Assembly (NCBI GenBank): GCA_964017235.1
Contig: OZ024932.1
Span: forward strand, 80,727,451 to 80,791,450
Length of the DNA stretch: 64,000 nt
Source of the DNA: Sabellastarte sp. h YS-2021
Lineage: Eukaryota; Annelida; Polychaeta; Sabellida; Sabellidae
Reading direction: 5' to 3'
A program made the translations under genes and the position numbers. Every line of letters starts with the position of its first letter. Within the stretch, counting starts at the first letter, position 1. Under the pieces are notes generated by a model that worked only from the letters and a program-made list of their open reading frames with translations, did not search any database and was not told where the DNA came from. Shown here one piece after another: positions 52,300-63,990 of the stretch.

Positions 52300-54073
52300 T
52301 ATGATTAATTCAAGGTTCTATTTCATTCAGTCAATATATCATCTCTATCTGAACAATTACCTTCTCAAGGAAATAGTTGATGTAACAAACCAGTGATACA
52401 TGGATACATTTAGAATTTCATATCAAAATGTGCATATTATTAAATGGTGTGAGTTTACTTGAACTATTTGATGTGTTGTAACTCTGTACTAAAATTCAGT
52501 GTTATGTTGTAAAGTTAGTATTTCAGAGTTAAGCTCCTGTTCAATTGGAAATAATCAAAACAAGTAATGTTAATCAATACTAACTGTGCTCCTGTTTTTG
52601 TAACAGTCAGTATTAATTGAAATAACTGTCTTTAACAACTTAATTCTGTGTCTCAAGAAAATGACTGACACTATGTCAAACCATGCCTAAATATTTTGTC
52701 AAAAACTTGAAAATAATTTAATAAAGATGAATTAGGTTTGTAAGGTCTCTTATCAAACTACGGAGTCCAGTGTAAACTTTAAGAAGTTCTGAATTAGAAA
52801 CAAAAATTGCTTGTGATGATCGGGTTTGTGCCATTTTATTAATTTCAGGTATGCAGTAGAAATTAAAATGGGAAATTTTCAGTAAGTTTGTTACCGAAGG
52901 CTATTCAAACAAATAAATACCTTTATTATATTTCTTGTCATTGATGATGTTGTTACTTATATGTAGTTGCCATTTCTTGAATGAAAATATAGAAAAAAAA
53001 AGTTTCTTTGTATTATATTTCAAATAATTGCTGTATTTTAGTACTGGCAAAAAAGTATTGTATAATTGTGTTGTTTTAGAGGTTTTTTTTATCATTTTAA
53101 AGAGTTATTTTTAACATAAAATGTTTTAATTGATGAGAATGTACTTGCAGGAGAGAAAGAAGATAAGTTTATAGTTTTGATATACCATGTTATAACCATT
53201 GTAAAACATTATATTTATGCAACAAAATACTTTACATGTGGAGATTTTAACTAAAAAAATGGACACAATTTTAAAGTTAGAGAGAAGTGCTACAAAGAAC
53301 AGATGGGTGTTCTGATAAACAATTAAGTAATTGATTAATTACACTTGAGATCCAGTACTGAGCAAATGAAATCAACTTTAAAATTTTAATTAAAATTTTT
53401 ATTGGGTCTAATTAATAAAAGTGATATGTATATGTATACAAGGTATTGTCATTTTATGTTGTATAGCAAAAAAAGAAGTTGGATTCTTCCCAATGAGTTG
53501 TATTTCTCTTGTCTATTTTGTGCAGAAAAAAAATTTGAATTGTATCCTGTAAGACATGACTATGGAAAAAATTAACAAAAAGGGAGAATAAACTTGTAAA
53601 AATAACAAAAACTTTCATACCTTCTGTGGTGATAAAACATCTGCTACAAGAAAATGAAAGCTGTGCGGTACATTGACTTTTAACAAATAAAGGTCTGTCA
53701 GCATTAAGCCATTCCATATGATAATAGATACTGATAAATATAGGTACATTTTCAGTGGTGAGTTGTGACCCCTCCCAGCTAGACTACATCAGCTGAAAAG
53801 GTACCAACCGTCAAACTAATTCTAATCTCTTAAGCATATCTGTAGGCATTCTGAATGGTCAATATTCAATATGAATGGTCAAAATGTATTCTTTTATCAA
53901 ATTGGTGACTCCTGCTTTTAGGCTATTCATCTAATTGGTTGCAGAATACCCATCAAGTATATTTTGTGTTTATCAATGTTAGGGGTTCATACCAGTGGCA
54001 ACTTTCTCTCTCTAAAAGCAAGGTTACACATTCTTTCATTGAAAACATTAAAATACATTTTTGCTGCTGGAAT
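52300..54073. other. Intergenic / SLC6 3' flank
   Basis: AT-rich DNA without recognised genes. Reverse-strand AATAAA-like signals (for example ttttatt near 53,396) could end the SLC6 transcript, but none can be singled out. Confidence 0.45.
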
Positions 54074-54199
54074 TCAGCACTCCGGACTTGAGTCTACCAA
54101 TTTCAAATTATTGTCTTTCTGCATAAGTCTGCATTCATAGTCCACTGTCAGATCACCAGGGCCCCAGGAATGACATGGTTGTAAAGCTTTGAAGAACCT
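54074..54199 (-). CDS. SLC6 terminal exon: cytoplasmic C-terminus and stop
   Basis: Acceptor tatttttcag, then RFFKALQPCHSWGPGD, LTVDYECRLMQKDNN, LKLVDSSPEC and TGA (54074-54076). RxxxxxxPxxxWGP closes SLC6 proteins. The short tail is rich in charged residues; no PDZ motif is obvious. Confidence 0.92.
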   Translation of the reverse strand, partial: RFFKALQPCHSWGPGDLTVDYECRLMQKDNNLKLVDSSPEC

Positions 54200-57100
54200 C
54201 TGAAAAATAAAACTTCTATCGTCCAAATGTCTCTCACCTGAATATTTGTGTTTAAGGACACATTTCCTAAATTTCTCTAAAATTCATCATTTACTACAAC
54301 AGTAGACTCTATAGAAGTACACCTAGACTAACTATGAACCAAATTAACATATGGTTTGAAATAACTTTAAGGTCCCAACATAAGTAAATGACAGTACTTT
54401 TTTCCTGTAAGTGGAAGTTAGGCTTAAGTAACACCAGATCCTATGGGTAATGATGGTTGTTGGAAAAATGGAAGATTTATTACAGCTAATTGTGTAAATT
54501 CTAAAATATGGGCTCTGACTTCTAAAATTTTAGCCAAAAAAATCTTGGCTTATTCTGGATGAAAAATGACCCATTCTCCATGATTTTTAATTTAATTTTA
54601 GACCCAGAATAATATCTTGCTTCTCTTTATCTCTGATTTGATTTGCTTATAAGCCACATAAGAGGATTCAATGTAACGTTAATATCCCTCACATTGAAGG
54701 AATATACCAAGATCCTATAAATATATATATATATTCTATATTTCATAAGAAATAATAAGAGAATTTTTTATGGTGTGTTTTATAAGAATTAAGAACAACC
54801 TGTTTTAAGATGATATACATGTAAGTAACTCGGCCTTTGATCTTGTTTTGAGAATACATACAGACAAATACAGATGGTATTAAAAACTGTTTTAAGAAAG
54901 CATACAGAGTAGTACAGTTTACATTCAAACCTGTTTGAGTGTGCCCTCCTGTAGAAGAACTTCTTTGATGATGAAATAAGGAATGGGTACAGCAGACACC
55001 AGAGCTATCATCCATCCAATCACTGTTGTGTAATCTGGGTACTTATAGTCATAGTAATATGGTACACCAAACTGCACAAAGTTATAGATCCACACTATCT
55101 ATAAACACAGAGAGGAAAACTTCCCGAATGACATATACAGAAAAAATATATCACAAATGAAGATAACAATATTATACGAGTGCGTAGCACGAGTATTATA
55201 TTGTTAATCTTCATGAGTGATATATTTCTTTCTGTATATGTCTGATGAGGGGTGTTTTACTTTTATTATCCACCATTTTGTGTGATTTATGGGTCAAATA
55301 ATACGAATAGTTAATGAGAAAACGTGAAACAGACTGTCAAAAAGCATGAGCAACACTGAATGTAAAAACTTCAATCTTTAACTTGCAATATCTCAGTCAT
55401 TTCTGCATTGATTTTTATGCAACATACATCAGCAGAAGCGCTACAATAACACCTTTCTAATGATATATTATATATATTTGTAAGTTGCATACTTTCCGAG
55501 ATATTGTTGAAAAACCGGAAGTTATTCACACTCATTATCCATAGTACCGGGGCGCCGGTGTATACAAAAAAAATACATCCCGGTCTGTATTTCCCCGTAT
55601 TTAGGGCAAATACGTCGCGTGGTGGATAATAAAATAAAATATATCCTGAATGAAGAAGGCAATATTTTACAAGTGAGTAGCACCAGTATCATAGTGTTTA
55701 TCTTTAAGAGTGATAAATGTTGGTTTATTTTAATGAGGAATGCTTTACTTTTATAATCCACCATTTTGTATAAGCAATAGATAACATAAGACCATTTTTT
55801 AAGAAAAAAATGCCCAAAAAAAGGGTGTGCTATACATGTATATAGGGGGACTGGTGAATATGAAACTTTTAACATGAGATTTCTCCACCTGATTTCTACA
55901 ATGATTTAAATTGAACAAAAAAGAGTAGAAGCTTCGTTGAAATGCCTTTCAAATGATGTTTATAAAGTTAATACCAGTAAAATAAATGGTGTCAGAAAAC
56001 TCCAGCATATTTTCCACCAAATACTTGGCCTGTTCCCAAGCATCAGAGAAATGTCACAGAAGAATCTGTCACCACCTGTCGCAAGGTGACATAATGACAC
56101 AGTTATGTATGTCAGTGATGTCAATTACAATATAATATCTATAATCTAAATTTCTATTTTAATAGTTAATTTTATTAACTAGTTAATTTCTCCCAAAATG
56201 AATCTTTGAGTGTTACAGGATACTTAATTACCTCAGCTATTTTATGAAGCCTTCTGTTATCCAAAAGAAATATATTAGAGTAAGAAATCTAAAATTCGCA
56301 AGGAATCTAAAATTCGCCACCTCTAAAACCTTAGTTAATTTTATGAAGAAAATGATGTTTTTGTCTAAAAATTGGTATTTTTCAGTTCAAAAAGCCTTAA
56401 TTTATTATACCGTCCACAAATCTCACCACAATTCATTTATTTTATTAGTATTTTCACATGTGGCGAATTTCAGATATGTGGCGAATTTTAGATTTCTTAC
56501 TCTATACATCTCCCTAAATTGTCAGATAGAAATTCCACTGTTTTATCACCGGTCACAACTCAGTATTCTATGTAAAACAATGTCCACAAAATCCAACAGA
56601 AAAATGGAGGAAACAATTTGCCAATAAATATTCAAATCTAATATCTTTGAAAAATATTTACTAATGACTACATACACTGAATACATGGAATATATTTCAG
56701 CAAAATATTAGTTTCTATCAACTCTTAACTAACATAATTATGCTGTCTGCAAACTGTTATAAATCTTTAGATATAAAGGTCTGATTTAATTTAGTAAATG
56801 TGTACATTTAGCAAGACTTATAATTGTATCATCAATCATGTAAGAAATATAGACCTGTTTTTTTCATCGAAAATTCAAATCAATATTACCATATATCCAT
56901 GATATGACCACACATTCTAGTAATGATATGAGCAGCAAGGAAAAGACTCCTATATACCAGTCCAAGAACTGGAAGATGTAGAACCCAGCCTAAAAACAAA
57001 ACAAAATTAAATCGCCTTATTAACATAAGATACATTTGCATCAAGAAGATATTATAAAGACCAGAAGAGCACAGTGAACATAACATTATCTCTGTGCAGT

Positions 57101-60100
57101 GAATGATTAATTAAGACATTTGTCAAAAATTGATCTAAAAATATTTAAAACAACTCTTCCACTTTTGGGAATGCATTTATCGCATAATTACTGCCCAGTT
57201 CAATTTTTAGATCAATTTTTGACAAATGTCTTAATTAAGCCTTCAAAACATTAAAATATGGCAAATGTAATAGATTCTCTGTTTACAGGAAAAAAGACTG
57301 AAGTGAAAACAGGTGGGCCAGTCTTTTTAATGGGAATAATAAAGAACTGACACTCGTCCAGTTACTGCCTCAGCTATGCAGTAAAAGAATCCTTACATAA
57401 TTAGTGCATAAATAAAGCAGTGACTGTACTTGTGATTGTTATTAATCTCTTACTCCGTACCAAACTGGACTTTCCCTATGACTCAATAGTAATATCAATT
57501 ACATTGTATTCACAGAAAATAGATTAGCTATTCTTTGGTCTAAATCAGTATTCTCAAAGTAAAACTGATATTTTGGATCAAGTACAGAAAATTTAATCCA
57601 ATATGTAAAGTATCTAAATGGCTTGGTCAAGTTATGTGAAAAATTAGGCCAAAAATTTGCATAGAAACCTTGATCCTGACCCAACTTTTAGCTCAAATTG
57701 TGCTGAGTTTTGGTCTTTTGTGAATTCAGACCAAGAGTGTATCAGACAGCCTTAGTTTATGCCTTTTTTCATTAGCTGCTGGACCTTAGGTATCTTTACA
57801 CTAATATGTATCATCAGAATTTAAACTGGCTTCCTCCCTAAAATAGGAGCTCAGTGGTGTAGTGGTAAGAACAATCCTTGCAATCTCTGAGGAACTGGGC
57901 TGGAATCTCAAGCCTCATATTTAAAGTAAAAAATTGTGTTACCTTTTTTAGTGCATAGTACATTTAGTGTATGTATGTATCTTTTACTTAAGGTAAAGTT
58001 TAACTCAAATAAATTAATTTAAATCAATTGTATATCAAAAATGGTCAAATCATATTGCAATGAATCTGTAAATATAGACTGATCTGTCGGTATAAATCAA
58101 AATATGGTTCATATTTCATCGAATCAGGATATTCATCCAGAAATTCAGTTGTGATTTAGAACCACATTTTTTCTAATTTTTACCCAGATTTTTAAGGATC
58201 GATAAAATATATAAAAACCTTTTGTATCCTTATTGGAAGAAAGAGTACTCAGATGAAATACATAGGCAAAATGATAAATTCCTCTGTGCCAAATGTTGTA
58301 ATCTTGGTGAAGAAACAATTCTTTTTCACAAGAATTCCAGGTTCCTACTAATGCTTCAGACCGATATTGTGTAAGCCTGTGTGGGGTTTTATGTACCACA
58401 TACACAGTTTAAATGTCCACTTAAAAGCCTTGATTTTGGCACACGTAAAAAATAACAGATTAATATATTCTCAGGTTTAGATATTAGGTGGGTGAGCCAA
58501 TACAGTTTGCAAGGTACAGGGCTTAAAGTGACAAAAATCCATACAATTGGTCCTCATGGACGTTCTTTTAGACCTTAAGGTGACCTTAAAATTTAAAATA
58601 CAGAACTAAAAGTTTCCACAGAAACAGATCACATACATTAGTTATATTTAGAACAGTTAAGGCTGGCAAGACTTTCCATTTCCATGTTACAAAGCAGAAT
58701 TTGAGAAAAAAAGCAAAAACAAAAGTTCTCCAGGTGGGGTCTTTATGAGTGTCATACACAGGTTAAATGTCGACTTAAAGCCTTGATTTTTGGCTAATAG
58801 AAAAAGAAACATTAATATATTATCAGATAAGATATTAGTTACAAGGCTTAAAGTGGGAAAAAGGTCATAAAGTTGGTCCTGTGGCCACTTTTAGAAACCT
58901 TAAGATGACCTTAAAATTAAATTACAGAAGTCAAATTTCCCACAAACAACAATTGCTTGCAGAAGATATGTCTGCTACAGTTTGAGTCTGGTCAGACTTG
59001 CCATTTTTAAGTTACAAGGCAAATATGTGAAAAATGCAGAAAAAGTCCTCCAGGTGGGGTGGTTATGGGCCTCATACACAGGTTAAATGTCAACTTAAAG
59101 TCTTGATTTTTGGTATATGTAAAAAGAATATATTAATATACTCCCACAGCAGATTGTAGGTGGATGAACCACATAGTCTTAGAACACAATTTTAACCTCA
59201 ACATATAATATGTAAAATTTTAGCCAGATGAGCCACATAGTTTGTGACCTAGAGGGGATTAAGTGGCCACAGGAATATTTCTGACCTTAAGATCACCATA
59301 ACTTCTTTATTATTGGAGTTTAAGGTTACCTTAAAATATGGTTCCTTCCTGACCCTAATACATATGTGGGCTAAGTTTGAATGTAATCTGTGAAGTGTTC
59401 ATGAGTTTTTGTGCACACAAGTCAAAACATACAAAGGCAACGCAAAAGATGTGAAACCAGTATATCCCTGACTTTTTTCTGTAGATGTAACATGATCAGA
59501 CTGGTAATGTTACTGGTCACAGAAATATGATTTGAGGTCAATACAAGTGAATATTTGGACAAAATGTGTATGTTTCCTATGATTCATTCATCCCAATATG
59601 AATTGACAGTGTCAAAATGTCTTCCAGAACAAAAACAGTGATATATTCACCGATATGTATGGGTTCATTACAGTATTAATTAAGTGTAAATTTATTAATT
59701 ATGATTCTAATTCTAATTCGACTTTTATAGCACTTAATCTCCACTGAGTAGTGGACTCTAAGGCGCAACAAGACAATAGCAATATGCAAATTCAAAGTCC
59801 AGGAACAGAAATAGGTCAGCACCACGGAGAAGCCATAAGAGAAAATGAGCTAAGGAAGATATGCCATTGTGTAGAGATAGGTGTTGAGCTTCTTTCTAAA
59901 AGAGGCAATAGTGGGTGATGCACGAATGTCTTTAGGAAGTGAATTCCAAACAGTGGGAGCATCAAAGGCAAAACTGAAGCCAATCTGCTTAGTGGACTTG
60001 TGAATTGTAGGCTGAAATTTTGGTACATTAAGGAAATTGGCAACACTCTGACTACATCTAGTATTGTAAGTAGTGCGGTATGTGGATAGGTGTGGAGCAA

Positions 60101-60686
60101 AATATTTAGGGAAACCAGTATGAATAAACTTGTACACCAGGGTACCCAGTTTGAACTCTGAGCGAAACTGAATAGGGAACCAATGGAGTTTCCTGAGTAC
60201 CGGAGTTATCCGAGTGTATTTACTCGAATTTGTAACAATTCTAGCTGCACTATTTTTTGTCAGCAATGACAAAAGGATATATGATGTCAGCAAAGGTGTA
60301 GAGAAGACACATGTACCAAACTAAAAGTAAAACAAAAAACAGCAAATTTTTTGCAAGACTTTAAATAATCAATTTAACTGAAAAAGCTTGTAATAGCCAT
60401 ACATCACTTAATTTATCGTTTTGAGGATATTCTTGTGTAAATTTGATAAACAAACGGCAACATGTATTTAAATTTGAAAGCTTCAGCACCAATATCAGCA
60501 CATTTAACTATTGGCTAAGAAAGGATAAAAATGATAAGAAAAACAAGCACTGACCTTTGTGCAAAAAATTATTCCAATCAAAGTTTCCAGGACACAAACC
60601 ATTGCAACAAATAAGCTTTTTCTCTTTTTCAACAATTTTGGAAAGGCATCAATAAAGGTAGTAATCATGGTTTCAAACATGCCAAA
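54074..60686 (-). CDS. SLC6-family sodium-coupled neurotransmitter/amino-acid transporter, 3' half (five exons)
   Basis: Exons in transcript order: 60555-60686, 56890-56989, 55975-56075, 54931-55098, 54074-54199; phases match at every junction. They encode about 210 residues covering TM9 to the C-terminus. Motifs seen: FGMFETMITTFIDAFPKL (TM8-9 loop), FYIFQFLDWYIGVFSLLL then LLECVVISWIYGGDRF (TM10), DISLMLGNRPSIWWKICW (TM11), YKYPDYTTVIGWMIALVS (TM12), and LQPCHSWGPGD near the end. These are hallmarks of SLC6 symporters, plasma-membrane carriers that import solutes with Na+ and Cl-. Substrate-binding residues lie in TM1, 3, 6 and 8, which are not in the window, so the substrate cannot be named. 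The gene faces the cyclase gene tail to tail. No upstream exon was recognised between 60,687 and 64,000. Confidence 0.92.
54931..55098 (-). CDS. SLC6 exon: end of TM11 and TM12
   Basis: It encodes IVWIYNFVQFGVPYYYDYKY, PDYTTVIGWMIALVSAVPIP, YFIIKEVLLQEGTLKQ, 56 residues with phase 0 at both ends. YxYPxxxxxxGWxxxxxSxxxIPxY is the conserved TM12 motif. Confidence 0.93.
55131..55241. repeat. 111-bp near-perfect palindrome
   Basis: acatatacagaaaaaatata, then tcacaaatgaagataacaat on the left mirrors attgttaatcttcatgagtg, then atatatttctttctgtatat on the right; the centre is tacgagtgcgtagcacgagta-like. A decayed relative lies at 55,640-55,720. It sits 33 bp from the acceptor of the SLC6 TM12 exon. 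Confidence 0.9.
55242..55770. mobile_element. Hairpin-flanked repeat element (probable MITE)
   Basis: cttttattatccaccatttt at 55,260 recurs as cttttataatccaccatttt at 55,750, and the hairpin relatives bracket it. The interior includes a GC-rich patch (ggggcgccggtgtatac, aaatacgtcgcgtggtgg). No frame. Confidence 0.55.
55975..56075 (-). CDS. SLC6 exon: TM10-TM11 loop and TM11
   Basis: It completes the split Gly and encodes GDRFFCDISLMLGNRPSIWW, KICWSFLTPFILL, ending CTG|GTATTA. The RFxxDIxxMLGxxPxxxWxxCWxxxxP signature is diagnostic of SLC6. Confidence 0.93.
56278..56502. mobile_element. 225-bp MITE with TA target duplication
   Basis: gagtaagaaatctaaaattc at the left is exactly inverted at the right (gaattttagatttcttactc), and each arm has a second internal copy (aatctaaaattcgccac; its inverse gtggcgaatttcagat). 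TA flanks both sides, as with Tc1/mariner-type insertions. It lies in an SLC6 intron. Confidence 0.88.
56890..56989 (-). CDS. SLC6 exon: TM10
   Basis: It encodes AGFYIFQFLDWYIGVFSLLL, ISLLECVVISWIY plus one base of a split Gly, ending G|GTAATA. Family pattern: GxYxxxLxDxYxxxxxLLxxxxxExxxxxWxYG. Confidence 0.93.
57107..57238. mobile_element. Small MITE with perfect 35-bp inverted repeats
   Basis: ttaattaagacatttgtcaa, then aaattgatctaaaaa is perfectly inverted at 57204-57238. The 62-bp centre is unrelated. In an SLC6 intron. Confidence 0.9.
57848..57915 (+). repeat. tRNA-derived SINE head fragment
   Basis: gagctcagtggtgtagtggt matches the head of the complete SINE at 26,651 (ctcggtggtgtagtggt), followed by a worn B box (ctggaatctcaag). 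Confidence 0.65.
58390..59420. repeat. About 320-bp tandem repeat, three diverged units
   Basis: Recurring blocks: ggtggggtctttatgagtgt, catacacaggttaaatgtcg, acttaaagccttgatttttg and accttaaggtgaccttaaaa, at about 58,735 and 59,055 with a partial first unit. Same family as 62,320-63,900. Confidence 0.85.
59700..60293 (-). mobile_element. LINE 3' fragment (CR1/L2-like, minus strand)
   Basis: The frame 59850-60293 reads KNSAARIVTNSSKYTRIT, PVLRKLHWFPIQFRSEFK, then FAFDAPTVWNSLPKDIRA and TIASFRKKLNTYLYTMAYLP, the C-terminal end of CR1/L2-type RT ORFs. The 3' tail repeats a gaattaga-like unit. It belongs to the same family as 27,550-27,975. It lies in an SLC6 intron. Confidence 0.85.
60555..60686 (-). 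CDS. SLC6 exon: TM9 region
   Basis: Acceptor ttatttcag, then FGMFETMITTFIDAFPKLLK, KRKSLFVAMVCVLETLIGII, FCTK, ending AAG|GTCAGT. It is 132 bp with phase 0 at both ends. The FPxLLxxR pattern precedes TM9 in all SLC6 members. Confidence 0.92.
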
Positions 60687-61170
60687 CTGAAATAACACAA
60701 ATACTTTATGGAACAAAAATTTACCACTGTCTTGAGACTTAAAGATTTCAAAGGCTCAGAACAAAAAAAAAATCATATCACATAAGTACAAATTTGTAAA
60801 AGAATATGCAAACTGCTCCACATGGTAACTTTTAACTACTTGACTATAAAAGCCTTCTCCGTGCTTCTTCTTGTACTATAAAATGGATGTATATTGATGA
60901 AAATATGTATTGACATAAGCACAAGCTATAAAATACAGTAAACACAAATAGACCAAACTAGATTGGGCCAACTCGGCGCCAACATATCCCCAGACAGGTC
61001 ATCACTCACGCCACAGGTTTTGATCGGGAATTTTTTATTTAATCCATTTGTTGTATGCCATAAATATTGGGAAAAGTTAGATGAACTTCAGCACATCAAT
61101 CTACTAAGTTTATATCTTCCCAAGGAAGATGGTGTATCCCCAGACGTCGAATACATAACTCAACAGAGCA

Positions 61171-61445
61171 TATTTTCAATCTTCCTGCAATGATAACTCT
61201 GAACCTATTTTCAAAGTATTTAAATGATTGATGATTGAATGTCCATTCCAAATTAATAATCCCAAAAGAGCATATCTGTTTCTATATTTGTTGACAAATA
61301 AAATATTATTTCTAACTCAACTCATCATACTTTTCAATCTTCCTGCAAAGGGTGACTCTGAACCTATTTTCAAAGTATTTAAATGATTCATAATCCCAAA
61401 AGTGCATATCTGTTTCTATATTTGTTCACAAATAAAATATTATTT
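61171..61445 (+). repeat. 160-bp tandem duplication
   Basis: ttttcaatcttcctgcaa, then tgaacctattttcaaagtat and gcatatctgtttctatattt occur at 61,171 and 61,331 with small deletions. Confidence 0.8.
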
Positions 61446-62320
61446 AAAAATTATATATTATTTGTATTATTTTATTATTATATTATTTTTAGAATTTGCA
61501 TTGTTTTTCAGCTATTCATTTCCTCAATTCCTATATTTGTGGTCCATAAATATGCAACCTAAATATGTGACACAATCTCAGTTCTGACTCCCCTTTGTCT
61601 TATTAGATAATGAAGCAAACCCCATCTCCCAACCCCACCCCACCCCTCTCCCCTTCTCCACACCTCTCTCACTGTTACGGAAGATCTGCAACCCCACTGA
61701 AAAGTCTGGTTCTTTGTTTCTCATGTGATATCATTCAATACCTTTGTTTATTTAGTGTCACTCAAGAGCTGGAGGTCCCAGAGGTGGATGGGGGGTGGGA
61801 CTACAAAGAGATAGAGTGCTACAGCACAAATGGTAAACAAACAAAAGGGGTAATCAAATACAAAAAGCTCAGTCAATCTTATCACTAAAATAAAATCAAA
61901 TATATAAATAAGGAATGTCCAACAGGAAAATTATATACCTCCAGAATTAAATCTAAATTATCAAACCACAAGAACAGATTTATAATAATAATTCAGAATT
62001 GAGAATTTTAAGAATGTGATTATCAACTGAAATGAGTTAGTAACTGTAGGAACTGTGTCAAAATTAACTGAGGCAAACTGAATAAAACTGGGCTAGTTGA
62101 GGGTTAAAAATCCCCTATTTTTACTACATAAGGCTATAATTTCATTAATATTGGACTTATAGCTCACCAGAAAATAACAGTGTCCATTTTGCCTACTTGA
62201 ATATGTTTAACCAGTTTCATTTTAAAAAGTTAAAAACTCAGCAAGCAGAGAGATAACACACAAAAATAAGTACTTAAAAGCCTAAGATAGGCATAACATT
62301 ATTAATAAAAATTTAAATAG
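61446..62320. other. No gene recognised
   Basis: A short plus-strand frame near 61,760-61,840 (LEVPEVDGGWDYKEIEC) is flanked by acceptor-like cactcaag and donor-like aatg|gtaaac, but nothing links it to a gene. Confidence 0.4.
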
Positions 62321-63900
62321 ACAGGCACTTCCTTTGAAAAATTCAAAGATTTCAGCTCTATGACCCACATAGTTTGACAGTTACAGGGCTTTAAAGTGGT
62401 ATAATATCCATAAACTGGGTCTCTGTGGGCATTTTACAATTGTTAAAGAGACCTTAGCAATTAAACTACAGAGCTGAAACTTTTTGGGGGACAAACATAG
62501 CAAACAAAAATTTTATATAATACAGTTTAAGACTTGTCACACTAAGCATATCCAAATAACAGGGCAAAATACGGAAAAAAATGTCAAAAAAGGTCACTTG
62601 GGTGAGTGTTTATGGCCCTCATACACAGGTTAAATGTCTACTAAAAGCCTTGATTTTCGGCACATATAGAAAGGACATAATAATGCATTCCCAGATGGGA
62701 TTTCAGCTCCATCAATCACATAGTTTAACCATCACAGGGCTTAAAGGTGGTAAAAAGTCCAAATATTGGGTCTCTGTGGGCCTTTTAGAGATCTCGATGT
62801 GGCCTTCAAATTAAAGCTTCAGATTTATAATCTGTCACATACTAAGATTATACATAGAATATATATGTAATAAAGTTTGAAACTTCTCAGACTTACCATT
62901 TCCAAGTTACAGAGCAAAATATGTAAAAAATGTCTTAAAAGGGTCACTCGGGTGGGTGTTTATGGTCCTCATACACAGTTTAAATGTCTACTTGAAGCCA
63001 TGATTTTTGGCACATGTAAAAAGAACATAATAATGTATTCCCAGATGAGATTTCAGCCCTATCAGTCACATAGTTTAACAGTCACAGGGCTTAAAGGTGG
63101 CAAAAAGTCCAAATACTGGGTCTTTGGGAGCCCGTCAGAGACCTCAATGTGGCCTTCAAATTAAAGCTTCAGACTTAAAATTTGTCACATACTAAGATTA
63201 TACATAGAATATGTATCTAATACAGTTTGAAACTTCTCAGACTTACCATTTCCAAGTTACAGGGCAAAATATGTGAAAAATGTTTAAAAAGGGTCACTCG
63301 GGTGGGGATTTATGGTCCTCATACATGGGTTAAATGTCTATTAAAGGCCTAAATTTTGGAGTACATACAAGAAAAACATATTGATATATTCTCAGATGAT
63401 ATTTCACTTAGATGAGAGACATTGTTTGAAAGCTACAGTGCTTGAAGGTGGCAAAAAGTCCATAAATTGGGTCTCTGTGGGCAATTTTGAGACCTCAAGT
63501 CGGCCTAACAGGTAAACCTACAGCCTTTAAATTTTTCACAGACAAAGATTACATGTAAGAGTTACACCTAGAGCAGTTTGAGACTCAACAGAATTACCAC
63601 TTCCAAATTATAGGGCAAAATATGTTAAAAATGTAGGAAAAAAGTCCTAAGTGGGGTCTTTATGGGCCCCAAACACAATTTTCTCCTCAACTTAAAGTCT
63701 TGATTTTCGGCACATGTACTAAGAATATATTAATGTGTTCTCAGGTAAAATTTAAGCCAGATACGCCTCATAGTTTGTGACCTAGAGGGCTCTAAGTGGT
63801 CAAAAGTGCAATTTCTGACCTTAAGGTGGCCATAAGTTCTTTATTATTTGGAGTTTAAGGTCACCTTAAAATAGGGATCTTCCTTTGGGCATCCTTAACA
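62320..63900. repeat. About 350-bp tandem repeat, four to five units
   Basis: cctcatacacaggttaaatg, gccttgatttttggcacatg and acagggcttaaaggtggcaa recur at about 62,600, 62,950, 63,300 and 63,650. The frames of 77 and 95 residues here come from the repeats. Confidence 0.88.
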
Positions 63901-63924
63901 TGTGTTTGAAAAAAAAATATTAAT

Positions 63925-63990
63925 TTGTTTTTGAGTTATCGCGTCCACAAGGAAATTTCTACGGCGGCGGCGGCGGCGCGATGGACCTGA
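63925..63990. repeat. Terminal motif of a satellite-bearing element with (CGG)n
   Basis: On the minus strand it reads acgcgataactcaaaaacaa after a (CCG)n run and tttccttgtggacg. This resembles the element end at 38,378 (hairpin, then a short array) and probably marks the boundary of the 62,320-63,990 element. Confidence 0.5.

Noticed and set aside
53454..53717. SLC6 terminal exon at this frame
   Set aside because: No RxxxxxxPxxxWGP motif; the true terminal exon at 54074-54199 matches family and phase.
60963..61193. 76-residue frame as an upstream SLC6 or separate gene exon
   Set aside because: It is on the opposite strand to SLC6, has no transporter motif, and overlaps a local duplication.
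61610..61888. Plus-strand exon LEVPEVDGGWDYKEIEC
   Set aside because: Splice-like edges are weak and no partner exon was found; kept only as a note.
62581..63164. Two related 77-95 residue proteins
   Set aside because: They repeat because they lie in successive 350-bp satellite units.
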